From contig CP064985.1 in the NCBI GenBank assembly GCA_016699675.1, positions 620,001 to 684,000 on the forward strand: a stretch of 64,000 bases of DNA. The letters run 5' to 3'. A program made the translations under genes and the position numbers. This DNA is from Austwickia sp. (GTDB lineage Bacteria; Actinomycetota; Actinomycetes; Actinomycetales; Dermatophilaceae). This document shows, one piece after another, positions 24,697-32,674 of the stretch. How positions within the stretch are numbered: position 1 is the stretch's first letter; every line of letters begins with the position of its first letter. The notes beneath the pieces were generated by a model. That model made no database searches. It saw only the letters and a list, made by a program, of their open reading frames with translations, and was not told the origin of the DNA.

Positions 24697-25890
24697 CTAG
24701 TCGAACCAGAGGTCCAGACCGTGCGACGGGAAGATGGCTTCCCGGGTGGCCATGACCGACCGGTCCACGCTGTTCTCGGGGTCGAAGCCGGCGTTCCAGG
24801 ACCGCCACCAGATCCGCCCGTTCTCCGAGGCCCCATCGCCCATCTGCGGCGGCGCGTCGGCGCCGAACCGGTCCTTGACGTAGTCGAGCCACGCCTGCGG
24901 GACGTCGGCGTCGACGGAGATGTCGCGGTGCCGGGCGGCGGCGACGAGGTGGGTCCAGGTGCGGGGGACGACGTTGAGCACGTCGTACCCGCCACCGCCC
25001 AGGCCCACCCACTTGCCGCCGCACAGCTCGAAGGCGAGGTCGCGGATCGACTCGATCGTGAGCCGCTGGGCGTCCACGGACAGCGCCAGGTGCGCGAGGG
25101 GGTCGTGGGCGTGGCTGTCGGCGCCGTGCTGGCTCACGATGAACTCAGGCCGGAAGGCGCGCAGCACCCCGGGGACGATCGCGTGGTAGGCGCGCAGCCA
25201 CGGCGAGTCGCCCACCCCAGGCGGCAGGGCGATGTTGACCGCGGTGCCGCGGGCGTTCGGGCCGCCCGTGTCGCCCGGGAAGCCGGTGCCCGGGAACAGG
25301 ACGGCACCGGTCTCGTGGATCGAGATGGTCAGCACCCGCGGGTCGTCCCAGAAGACCCGCTCGACGCCGTCGCCGTGGTGCGCGTCGACGTCGACGTACG
25401 CGACCCGCTGCGCCCCTTGGTCGAGGAGCCACTGGATCGCCACGCCCGCGTCGTTGTAGATGCAGAAGCCCGACGCGGCGTCCGGCATGGCGTGGTGCAT
25501 GCCCCCGCAGAAGTTCACGCCGTGCCGGTAGGTGCCCTCCCACACGCCCTTGGTCACCGCGAGGGTGCCGGCGACGATCCGCGCGCTGACGTCGTGGATC
25601 CCGAAGAAGGCCGGGTCGTCGTCGGTGCCCAGGCCGAAGCGGGTCTGCGCCGCCGCCGGGTTCTCCGAGGCCTGGCGCACGGCCGCCACGTACTGCGGCG
25701 AGTGCACGGTCAGCAGCGTCTCGTCGCTCGGGATGTCGGGGTTGAGCACCTCGACGCCCTCGCCGTCGAGCAGACCGAATTCGCGACACAGTCGTGCGGT
25801 CAGGTCCAACCGCACCGGGTTCATGGGGTGTTCTGCTCCGAAGTTGTAGCCCGTGAAGCTTTCGTGCCACACGATCCCGGTCCGCGACAT
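24697..25890 (-). CDS. acuC: AcuC-like (class I histone deacetylase-type) deacetylase
   Basis: A 397-residue zinc amidohydrolase of the HDAC/AcuC superfamily, which removes acetyl groups from lysines, in bacteria notably from acetyl-CoA synthetase. Conserved blocks: GMHHAMPDAASGFCIYND (catalytic His pair, about 130-147), VDVDAHHGDGVE (zinc Asp/His, about 165-176) and LGGGGYD. A TAGCGT -10 box seven bases before the ATG suggests a leaderless message. A GNAT acetyltransferase is encoded 66 bp upstream on the same strand, a possible acetylation/deacetylation pair. Confidence 0.9.
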   Translation of the reverse strand: MSRTGIVWHESFTGYNFGAEHPMNPVRLDLTARLCREFGLLDGEGVEVLNPDIPSDETLLTVHSPQYVAAVRQASENPAAAQTRFGLGTDDDPAFFGIHDVSARIVAGTLAVTKGVWEGTYRHGVNFCGGMHHAMPDAASGFCIYNDAGVAIQWLLDQGAQRVAYVDVDAHHGDGVERVFWDDPRVLTISIHETGAVLFPGTGFPGDTGGPNARGTAVNIALPPGVGDSPWLRAYHAIVPGVLRAFRPEFIVSQHGADSHAHDPLAHLALSVDAQRLTIESIRDLAFELCGGKWVGLGGGGYDVLNVVPRTWTHLVAAARHRDISVDADVPQAWLDYVKDRFGADAPPQMGDGASENGRIWWRSWNAGFDPENSVDRSVMATREAIFPSHGLDLWFD

Positions 25891-25897
25891 GCTGGCA

Positions 25898-25903
25898 ACG
25901 CTA
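25898..25903 (-). promoter_or_regulatory. -10 box of acuC (leaderless start)
   Basis: TAGCGT on the minus strand, seven bases before the ATG at 25890. Confidence 0.45.
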
Positions 25904-25956
25904 TCGGCCCGCGGGCCGCGAGTGAAGGCGAGCGTTCACCCGTTCACCCGCGTGTC

Positions 25957-26451
25957 TCAGCTGAGGCTGAGCACCATCGCGATCTCCTGCTCCCCCTCGT
26001 GCGCGCCCTCCATGGGCCGGCGCGCCTCGCTGGGCCGGAAGCCGCGGGCGCTCGCAAACGCCACCCCGGCACCGTTGTCCGTGCCGACCCAGTAGACGAG
26101 GTGGTCGTGCCCGTCCTTGAGCGCCTCGCTCACCGCCTCCTGGAACAGGGCGACCGCGACGCCCTTGCCGCGCAGCTCGGGGGTCACCCACAGACCGAAG
26201 ATCTCGGCGGAGTCCTCGAAGTCCTCGTCCGCCGGGCGCATGGACAGAACGCCGACGTCCGAGCCGCCCTGCGTGGCGATGAGCCGGTCGGCGCGCTCCA
26301 TCCGGTCATGCCACACCGACTCGTCGAAGTCCTTCTCCTCGGCGTAGGTCTTCACGAACGCCTCCGGCGATTCCTGAAGCGACTTCAGCCGCAGGTCGCG
26401 GTACTTCTTCCACTCTCCGACGGCGAGGCGGCGCACGGTGGTTTCGGTCAT
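25957..26451 (-). CDS. GNAT-family N-acetyltransferase
   Basis: A 164-residue GCN5-related acetyltransferase. The acetyl-CoA-binding motif A is FGLWVTPELRGKGVAVALF (about 89-107, R/Q-x-x-G-x-G/A form) and motif B is YWVGTDNGAGVAFASARGF. The acceptor is unknown; small-molecule or protein. An AAAGG site 9 nt before the ATG supports this start over one 24 codons upstream. It may be co-transcribed with acuC. Confidence 0.87.
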   Translation of the reverse strand: MTETTVRRLAVGEWKKYRDLRLKSLQESPEAFVKTYAEEKDFDESVWHDRMERADRLIATQGGSDVGVLSMRPADEDFEDSAEIFGLWVTPELRGKGVAVALFQEAVSEALKDGHDHLVYWVGTDNGAGVAFASARGFRPSEARRPMEGAHEGEQEIAMVLSLS

Positions 26452-26583
26452 TGGCCAACCTTTCAGATCTTCTTCCTGGGCCCAGGCCCCGTTGGGGCGA
26501 GCGTCCCAGAACGCGATGAACACACGGTAACAGCGCTGGTGGGCGGCCTGATGGGCGCCTCCGCCGGGCGGTGGGCGGCCAGG

Positions 26584-27384
26584 TCAGGCCCCCAGTTCGG
26601 CCGATCTGCGGGTGGCCGCCTCGACTGCGTCCACGACGGCCGAGCGCAGTCCGGCCGCGTCGAGCACGCGCAGTCCGGCCGCGGTCGTCCCGCCCGGGCT
26701 GGTCACGCGTTCCCGCAGGATCGCCGGGTGGTCGCCGCTGCGACGCAGCAGCGCGGCGGCCCCGTACAGCGTCTGTACGGCGAGCTCCGTCGCCACCGGG
26801 CGCGCGAGCCCCTGCACGACCCCCGCCTCGACGAGGGCGTCGGCGAGCGCGAAGACGTACGCCGGGCCGGAGCCCGACAGGCCGGTGACGGCGTCCTGCT
26901 GCTTCTCGGGGACGGTGACCACGGAGCCGAGGTGCCCCAGCAGCTCCTCGGCCCTTCCGACCTGGTCGCGGCGACACTCCTTGCCCGGCGACATCGCCAG
27001 CATGCCCTCGCGGATCAGCGCGGGGGTGTTGGGCATGACCCGGACGACCGCGGTCCCCTCGGGCAGATGCGTCTCGAGGGTGTCCAGGGTCACACCCGCG
27101 GCGACGCTGATGACCAGCGCGCCCTCGTCGAGCTCGTCGCGAACCTGCTGCAGCAGGGCGACGACCGCATCGGGTTTCACGGCGACGACCACCACGTCCG
27201 CGCCGGCCACGGCCTTGCGGCTGTCGACGACCCGGACGCCGAGGTCGTCGGACAGGTGCCGCCGCGAGTCGTCGTCGAGCGTCGAGGCACGCACGTCCTC
27301 GCGCCCGAAGGCGCCCGCGTCGAGCCACGCCGACAGGATCGCGGTCCCCATCACCCCGGCGCCCAGCACCGCGAGTCGAGCCAT
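26584..27384 (-). CDS. proC: Pyrroline-5-carboxylate reductase
   Basis: ProC reduces 1-pyrroline-5-carboxylate to proline with NAD(P)H. The 266 residues show the nucleotide motif VLGAGVMGTAIL (about 5-16), VVAVKPDAV, VVRVMPNTPALI (about 112-123) and the C-terminal substrate loop SPGGTTAAGL. A GGAAAGGA site precedes the ATG. Proline dehydrogenase lies 36 bp upstream on the same strand. Confidence 0.95.
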   Translation of the reverse strand: MARLAVLGAGVMGTAILSAWLDAGAFGREDVRASTLDDDSRRHLSDDLGVRVVDSRKAVAGADVVVVAVKPDAVVALLQQVRDELDEGALVISVAAGVTLDTLETHLPEGTAVVRVMPNTPALIREGMLAMSPGKECRRDQVGRAEELLGHLGSVVTVPEKQQDAVTGLSGSGPAYVFALADALVEAGVVQGLARPVATELAVQTLYGAAALLRRSGDHPAILRERVTSPGGTTAAGLRVLDAAGLRSAVVDAVEAATRRSAELGA

Positions 27385-27420
27385 GCGTGAGTCCTTTCCC
27401 GGAAACGGTGGGTGGTCGCG

Positions 27421-28362
27421 TCAGCGCGCGAAGGCGGCCTTGAGCAGGTCGCCGACGTTGGTGGGGTCGTCGGCCACGCGGGAGATCAGGTAGGCGTACC
27501 AGTCCTGCCCGAACGGCACGTAGACCCGGCACTGGTCGCCCCGGTCGCCGATCATCGCCTGGGTCTCGGGGCGCACGCCGTAGCGGAATTGGTATTCGTA
27601 GGAGTCGCTGGGGCGGCCCAGGTAGCGGGCGAGGCCCTCGGTGATCTCGACGAGCCGCAGGTCGTGCGTCGCGACGACCGGCGTCCCCGGGTGGCTCATC
27701 AGCAGCTTGACGATCCGGGCGAAGGCCTTGTCGACCTCGGCCGCGGAGCCGTAGCGCTCGTCGCGGGCCCCGGCCGGCCCCTTGGCGATGCGGACGCGGT
27801 GGCCGAGTTGGTCGCGGACGTCGGATTCCGTACGGCGCAGCGCGGCCTGCACCGCCACCCCGACGAACGGGAAGTCCTCGCGCAGGTCGGCCACGGTCTC
27901 CAAGGTGGCGTCCACGGCGGCCGGGTCGCCGGTCTCGACCGTGACGAGCGCGCCGACGTTGGCCGCCGCCTGGCAGATGCGGCGGGCGTGGCCGAGGGCC
28001 AGCACCGGGCCCCCCAGCCCCAGTCCCAGCCCGAGGGCGTCCAGGGTGAAGCTGACCTCGCATCGGCCGTCGGAGGCGAGCCCCGCCTCGCTGAGGCGGC
28101 GCAGCACCTTGCGATACCGCTTGGCCGCAGACCGGGCCGCCTCCTCGTCCTCGGGACAGGGCTGCAGGGAGGTGAGGCAGACCGCGCGCCGCTTGGCGAT
28201 CAGGTCCCCCGCCACGTCGACGGCCGAGCTCACGCTCTCCCCCGCCACGAAGCGGCTCACGATCTCGTGGCTCATGGTCGGGGCCTCGACGAAGCGGCGC
28301 AGGCGGCCCTCCCGGGCGACCCGGCGCAGCGATGCCGACAGCACGGCCTTGGCGTCGGGCAC
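27421..28362 (-). CDS. Proline dehydrogenase family protein
   Basis: An FAD-dependent TIM-barrel enzyme that oxidises proline to pyrroline-5-carboxylate. The 313-residue protein has the family blocks VVATHDLRLVE and YEYQFRYGVRPE followed by RVYVPFGQDWYAYLISR near the C-terminus, the substrate- and FAD-binding end. GTG 28362 is preferred because an AGGGGG ribosome site lies 5 nt upstream; an ATG further up has none. Its location directly before proC, which makes proline, is unusual for a catabolic enzyme. Confidence 0.9.
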   Translation of the reverse strand: MPDAKAVLSASLRRVAREGRLRRFVEAPTMSHEIVSRFVAGESVSSAVDVAGDLIAKRRAVCLTSLQPCPEDEEAARSAAKRYRKVLRRLSEAGLASDGRCEVSFTLDALGLGLGLGGPVLALGHARRICQAAANVGALVTVETGDPAAVDATLETVADLREDFPFVGVAVQAALRRTESDVRDQLGHRVRIAKGPAGARDERYGSAAEVDKAFARIVKLLMSHPGTPVVATHDLRLVEITEGLARYLGRPSDSYEYQFRYGVRPETQAMIGDRGDQCRVYVPFGQDWYAYLISRVADDPTNVGDLLKAAFAR

Positions 28363-28491
28363 GGTTCCCCCTGCGGTGGTGCGGCTCGCGGGCCGGCAGG
28401 CCCGCCAGGTGTCGGGGGTCAGGCTAGCCGCGATGCGGCGAGAGCGCACAGGGCCCGGTGCCCGGCGTCCCGGGCGCGCGGGTGCGGTGGA

Positions 28492-29226
28492 TCAGGGCGT
28501 ACGGCGGGGCAGGGTGAGCGCCGCCAGCGCCAGCGCGGCGAGGCAGAAGGCGACGAGGATGCCGAACGGGGCGGCCATCTCCGACCAGGGGTCGGCGAGC
28601 CGGGCGACGTGCTCGATCGCGTCGACGGCGTACGACAGGGGCAGAACATCGGAGAGATACCGCAGGGCGGTCGGTAGGGCGTCGCGGGGCTGCAGCAGCC
28701 CGGCCAGCAGGAACTGCGGCAGCACGAAGGCGGGCATGAACTGCACGGCCTGGAACTCGGTGCGGGCGAAGGCGCTGGCGAGCAGCCCGAACGCCGTACC
28801 GGCGATGGCATCCACCAAGGCGACGAGGCCGAGGGCCGGCAGCGGCCCGGCCACGTCCAGGCCGCACACCCCGACCGACCAGGCGGTGGCCACCACGGCC
28901 TGGACCACCGCCACCGCCCCGAAGGCGAGGGCGTAGCCGCCGACGAGGTCGGCGCGGCGCAGCGGGGTCGTCATGAGGCGCTCGAGGGTGCCGTCGGTGC
29001 GCTCCCGCAAGGTGCTGACGCTGGTCACGACGAACATCACCGTGAACGGGAAGATCCCGAGCAGGGCCGGACCGATGCGGTCGAAGACCCGAGTGCCGTC
29101 GTAGATCCAGGCCAGCAGGCCGAGCATGACGCACGGCACGACCAGGATCAGGGCGATCGTGCGGTGGTCGCCGCGGAGCTGACGGAGCACGCGGGCCGCG
29201 GTGCCGAACAAGCCGCGCGCGGTCAC
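28492..29226 (-). CDS. ABC-2 type exporter permease
   Basis: A 244-residue membrane protein with six predicted helices and the ABC-2 pattern: a cytoplasmic N-terminal amphipathic stretch, TVMFVVTSVSTLRERTDGTLERLMTTPLRRADLVGGY after helix 2, and a helical C-terminal half. It forms the channel for the ATPase encoded just upstream (overlap GTGA, 4 bp). The exported substrate is unknown; drugs or lipids are typical. Regulated together with the ATPase, probably by the TetR at 30024-30608. Confidence 0.88.
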   Translation of the reverse strand: MTARGLFGTAARVLRQLRGDHRTIALILVVPCVMLGLLAWIYDGTRVFDRIGPALLGIFPFTVMFVVTSVSTLRERTDGTLERLMTTPLRRADLVGGYALAFGAVAVVQAVVATAWSVGVCGLDVAGPLPALGLVALVDAIAGTAFGLLASAFARTEFQAVQFMPAFVLPQFLLAGLLQPRDALPTALRYLSDVLPLSYAVDAIEHVARLADPWSEMAAPFGILVAFCLAALALAALTLPRRTP

Positions 29227-29972
29227 GACGCCCTCCCCCGCGCGTCGGGATGGGCGTCGGCTTCCGCGTCGATGAGGGCGAGGAAGGCACCCTCCGCATC
29301 GCGCGCTCCGGTGCGGGCCAGCAGCGCATCCGGGGTCTCGTCAGCCAGGATCCGGCCGGCCCGCAACAGCAGCAGCCGGTCGCAGCGCGCGGCCTCGTCC
29401 ATCACGTGGCTCGAGACGAGCAGGGTGGCGCCGTCGCCGGCGAGGCGGTGAAAGAGGTCCCACAGGTCCCGCCGAAGCACGGGGTCGAGGCCCACCGTGG
29501 GCTCGTCCAGGACCAGGAGCTCCGGGCGGGCCACCAGCGCGCCGGCGAGGGAGGCGCGGCTGCGCTGGCCCCCCGAGAGCGCGTCGGCGCGGGCATTGGC
29601 GTGGTCGGCGAGGTCCACGCCCTCGATCGCCCGCTGGACGTCGTCCGCGCTCGCCCCGTAGAGCCCCGCGAGGTAGCGCAGGTTGTCGCGCACCGTGAGG
29701 TCGCGATACACGCTCGGGGACTGCGTCGTGTACGCCACGCGATGGCGCAACTCGCGCGACCCCGCCGGGCGGCCGAGGACGGTGATCTGGCCGCCGGCGA
29801 TCTTCTGGACCCCCACGATGGCCCGCAGCAGGGTGGACTTGCCGCCCCCGCTGGGGCCGAGGAGCCCGACGACCTGACCAGAAGGAACGTCAAGATCAAT
29901 GCCGGGCAGGACGTCCCGACCGCCGCGTCGGACGCGCAGCCCGCGCACGGTCACCGCCGCTTCATTCATCAT
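29223..29972 (-). CDS. ABC-2 type exporter ATP-binding protein
   Basis: A 249-residue ABC ATPase: Walker A GPSGGGKST (about 38-46), Q-loop TTQSPSVY, signature LSGGQRSRASLA (about 131-142), Walker B LLVLDEPTVGLDP and H-loop SSHVMD. Two adjacent ATGs (29972 and 29969) could start it; neither has a ribosome site, and both lie inside an 18-bp palindrome (29964-29981), so repressor binding would block initiation. It is coupled to the permease by a 4-bp overlap and preceded by a TetR gene on the same strand. Confidence 0.92.
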   Translation of the reverse strand: MMNEAAVTVRGLRVRRGGRDVLPGIDLDVPSGQVVGLLGPSGGGKSTLLRAIVGVQKIAGGQITVLGRPAGSRELRHRVAYTTQSPSVYRDLTVRDNLRYLAGLYGASADDVQRAIEGVDLADHANARADALSGGQRSRASLAGALVARPELLVLDEPTVGLDPVLRRDLWDLFHRLAGDGATLLVSSHVMDEAARCDRLLLLRAGRILADETPDALLARTGARDAEGAFLALIDAEADAHPDARGRAS

Positions 29973-29981
29973 GTGATGAAT
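29964..29981. promoter_or_regulatory. Operator palindrome over the ABC exporter start codon
   Basis: ATTCATCA-TG-TGATGAAT: perfect 8-bp arms with a 2-bp centre, overlapping the two candidate start codons of the ATPase gene. The TetR encoded directly upstream is the likely ligand-responsive binder. Confidence 0.6.
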
Positions 29982-30023
29982 TCTGCGCCCTCGACCCCCG
30001 CAGCGCAAGCCCCGTCCAGCTCG

Positions 30024-30608
30024 CTAAGGCTCCACCAGGTAGCGCTGCAGCGTCGGGCCCACCAGGGCCGCGAGTTCCTCGACCGAGGCCTGCACGACCG
30101 GCGGGTGCGGGACGAGGAACCGCAGCAGACCGAGCCCGACCAACTGCGCGGCGGCCGCGGCTGCGCGCAGCTCCGGGTCCGGGACGCCGGTGTGCCGGGC
30201 CGCGGGCTCCAGGACCTCGTGCAGGATGAACTCGCGCAGCTGGCGGCCGGCCTCCGGTACGGCGATCGCCCCACGCACCATCGCCTGCAGTGCCACGCTC
30301 GCCCGGGGCTCCTCCCAGGCGGTCAGGAAGGCGCGGACCATGTTCTCGCCCAGGCGGTCCCGCGGGCCGGCCAGCACCCCCGCCAGTCGCTCGGGGATGT
30401 TCACGGGGATGCTCAGGGCCTGGGCGAAGACGTCCGCCTTGCCGGCGAAGTAGTGGTGCACGAGGGCCGAATCCACGCCGGCCGCCCGGGCGATGCCGCG
30501 CAGGCTTGCTCCGTCGTACCCCTTGTCCGCGAACTCCGCCCGCGCGGCGGCGAGGATCGACTCGCGCGTCTGCTCGGCCGACCCGGGCCGGCGCCCACGG
30601 GGGCTCAT
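30024..30608 (-). CDS. TetR-family regulator, probable repressor of the ABC exporter
   Basis: 194 residues with an N-terminal HTH (about 12-58: QTRESILAAARAEFADKGYDGASLRGIARAAG and VHHYFAGKADVF) and a C-terminal helical domain of the TetR_C type. It ends 51 bp before the exporter ATPase gene, with a palindrome between, a common arrangement for a regulator that controls its own efflux pump. The open frame extends far upstream but the family N-terminus MSPRGRRPGS fixes the start. Ligand unknown. Confidence 0.9.
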   Translation of the reverse strand: MSPRGRRPGSAEQTRESILAAARAEFADKGYDGASLRGIARAAGVDSALVHHYFAGKADVFAQALSIPVNIPERLAGVLAGPRDRLGENMVRAFLTAWEEPRASVALQAMVRGAIAVPEAGRQLREFILHEVLEPAARHTGVPDPELRAAAAAAQLVGLGLLRFLVPHPPVVQASVEELAALVGPTLQRYLVEP

Positions 30609-30643
30609 CCGCTCATTCTCGCCCGCGCGTCCGGCGGCGCCGC

Positions 30644-31111
30644 TCAGCGACGCGAGATCACCGCGGCCGTGACGCTCCAGCCGGTCGCGGCCGCCAGCTC
30701 GGTGAGCATCGTGTCGCACTCCTCCGCGCTGGTCACCACGAGGGCCAACGGCAGCTCCTTGAGACCCCGGCAGGCGTCCATGAGCTCGGGGACCACGACG
30801 ACGTCCTGGCCCGGGTCGAGGCGGCGCCGGCGGATCACGGCCTGCCCCAGGTCGGAGGCGGCCCCCGGCCGGTGGGCGAGCGCGAGCGTGAGGCCCACCT
30901 GGATCAGGCCCGGCTCCGTCGACCCGAACCCGCGGCGCAGGTGCCACACGGGGGCGGGCTTGCCGGCGTCGCGACCCTTCTCCGTCACGGACCGGAACGA
31001 CCACATCCCGGTGCCGCCGACGCTGACCTGACCGAAGACGTCCGCGTATTGCGGCAGGTCCCCGCCCCGGTCCCGGGGACCGGCGACCACGGTGCGCAGC
31101 AGCGATGCCAT
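30644..31111 (-). CDS. Conserved-looking hypothetical protein
   Basis: 155 residues, not recognised. It is soluble, with no signal or membrane segment. Ordered-looking blocks are GGDLPQYADVFGQVSVGGTGMWSF, a WHLRRGFGSTEPGL segment, and a C-terminal alpha/beta-like part (QDVVVVPELMDACRGLKELPLALVVTSAEECDTMLTELAAATGW). It begins 9 bp after the isomerase stop, with a GAGGCGG ribosome site, so it is probably in that operon. Codon use matches its neighbours. Confidence 0.7.
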   Translation of the reverse strand: MASLLRTVVAGPRDRGGDLPQYADVFGQVSVGGTGMWSFRSVTEKGRDAGKPAPVWHLRRGFGSTEPGLIQVGLTLALAHRPGAASDLGQAVIRRRRLDPGQDVVVVPELMDACRGLKELPLALVVTSAEECDTMLTELAAATGWSVTAAVISRR

Positions 31112-31120
31112 CGGGCCGCC

Positions 31121-32059
31121 TCAGCCGCGCAGGTTTCGGCGGGCCTTGCGGCGCGACCGCCGGTCCAGGCGACGCTCGCGGCGGCGCGCGGCCCCGGCCC
31201 GCATGGTCGTGACGCGCCGGTGCGGATGATGCTCCGGGGCGTGGCCCAGCGGCGGGTGCCCCAGGTGCAGCCGCGCGAAGGCCAGCGCCTCGACCAGGTC
31301 GAGCTCGCGGTCCTGCGGGGAGAGCTTGCGGGTGCCCACCTCGAGACAGACCAGCCCGCCGTAGCCCATCTCCGGCAGCCGCGCGAGGAACTCGTCGCAC
31401 GGCTGGCCTCCCCGACCCGGGACGAGGTGCTCGTCCATGAACGACCCGCTGCCGTCCGCCAGGTGCACGTGCGCGAGCCGGTCCCCCAGGGCCGCCTGCA
31501 TGGCGAGCGCATCGCTGCCCGCGGTGGCGGTGTGGGACAGGTCGAGGGTCACGCTGTCGAACGGCTGGGGCACGGGATCCCAGGCGGGCAGGTACGCCTG
31601 GACGTCGGTGTTGCGCGCCCGCCAGGGGAACATGTTCTCCACGGCGATGCGCAGCAGGCCGCCGTCCGCGTCCTCCCGCTGCGCGATCCCGTCGATGAAC
31701 GCCGCCGCGTAGTCCCGCTGCCACCGAAACGGCGGATGGACCACGACCACCTCGGCATCCAGCTCGTGCGCCAGCTCGATGGACCGGTCCAGCTTGACCC
31801 ACGGTTCGCTGGTGCCCCAGACCCGCTGGGTGACCAGCAGGCAGGGCGCGTGGATGGACAGGACGGGTATGCCGTACTCGTCCGACCAGCGGCGCAGCAG
31901 CCCGAGGTCGTACGTCAGGGGATCGCCGAGGACCATGACCTCGACCCCGTCATAGCCGAGCCGCGCGGCCGTCTCGAACGCCGCCTCGGGGCCCAGCGGG
32001 TAGACCGACGACGTCGACAGCGTCACCGCGATGGCGCTCTGTGGCGTGACGGAGGTCAT
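31121..32059 (-). CDS. Sugar phosphate isomerase/epimerase-like TIM barrel protein
   Basis: A 312-residue AP_endonuc_2/xylose isomerase-like TIM barrel. Metal-site type residues appear in VVVVHPPF, RIAVENMFP (Glu), LDLSHTATAG (Asp, His), VHLADGSG (His) and VCLEVGTR (Glu). It matches Rv0498 by position next to ppx. The substrate is unknown. The ATG at 32059 lies six bases after a TAGGCT -10 box; the GTG at 32065 would be hard against that box, so the ATG is preferred. The tail is Arg-rich. Confidence 0.85.
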   Translation of the reverse strand: MTSVTPQSAIAVTLSTSSVYPLGPEAAFETAARLGYDGVEVMVLGDPLTYDLGLLRRWSDEYGIPVLSIHAPCLLVTQRVWGTSEPWVKLDRSIELAHELDAEVVVVHPPFRWQRDYAAAFIDGIAQREDADGGLLRIAVENMFPWRARNTDVQAYLPAWDPVPQPFDSVTLDLSHTATAGSDALAMQAALGDRLAHVHLADGSGSFMDEHLVPGRGGQPCDEFLARLPEMGYGGLVCLEVGTRKLSPQDRELDLVEALAFARLHLGHPPLGHAPEHHPHRRVTTMRAGAARRRERRLDRRSRRKARRNLRG

Positions 32060-32065
32060 AACCAC

Positions 32066-32071
32066 AGCCTA
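32066..32071 (-). promoter_or_regulatory. -10 box of the isomerase gene (leaderless start)
   Basis: TAGGCT on the minus strand, six bases before the ATG at 32059. It decides against the GTG at 32065. Confidence 0.5.
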
Positions 32072-32122
32072 GCGACCGGCGCGGGGGTGGCCTCGCCGCG
32101 TGGTGTCCGGGGCCCCCGCCGG

Positions 32123-32674
32123 TCAGGCGAGCGGCAGGATTCGCGCGGCGACCCGGCGCCCGCGGGTGAGTTGCAGGACGCCGTACGTCGTGGTCGGTTG
32201 CGCCCGCCGGTCCCCCGCCGAGCCGGGGTTGAAGAGGTGCAGGCCGTCCTCGACGGCGTCGTACGGGACGTGACTGTGCCCGTAGACGACAACGTCGGCG
32301 CCGGGGAACCAGGCCCGCATCCGGCGGGCGCGGCCGACCCGGGCGCCCGAGTCGTGCACCATCGCGAACCGCACGCCGGCGAGCACGAACTCGCGCCGCT
32401 CCGGCACCCCGCCGTCCCCCCAGGCGGCGACGTCCGCGCCGTCGTTGTTGCCCAGCACGGCCAGCACCGGCACCCGGGCGGCCGCGGCCAGCTCGTCGAG
32501 CACGCCCGCCCGGCACAGGTCCCCGGCGTGCAGCACGACGTCCGCGCGGCGCAGCGGCTCCGCGAGCGCGGCGGGGATGCCCGGCCACCGGGCCGGGCCA
32601 TGGGTGTCGGACAGGACGAGGACGGTGAGGCTCTCCCGGTCGGCGAGCGCGTCGACCCCGGCGGGGTCGCTCAC
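32123..32674 (-). CDS. YfcE/MJ0936-type metallophosphoesterase
   Basis: A 183-residue calcineurin-like phosphoesterase. Metal ligands are in VLVLSDTHGPAR (Asp, His), VVLHAGDLC (Asp), VLGNNDGAD (Asn), FAMVHDSG (His) and VVVYGHSHVP (His pair). It probably hydrolyses a phosphodiester; the substrate is unknown. The GTG start overlaps the ppx stop by 3 bp (GTGA); the frame is open further upstream only as a shadow of ppx. Confidence 0.88.
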   Translation of the reverse strand: MSDPAGVDALADRESLTVLVLSDTHGPARWPGIPAALAEPLRRADVVLHAGDLCRAGVLDELAAAARVPVLAVLGNNDGADVAAWGDGGVPERREFVLAGVRFAMVHDSGARVGRARRMRAWFPGADVVVYGHSHVPYDAVEDGLHLFNPGSAGDRRAQPTTTYGVLQLTRGRRVAARILPLA

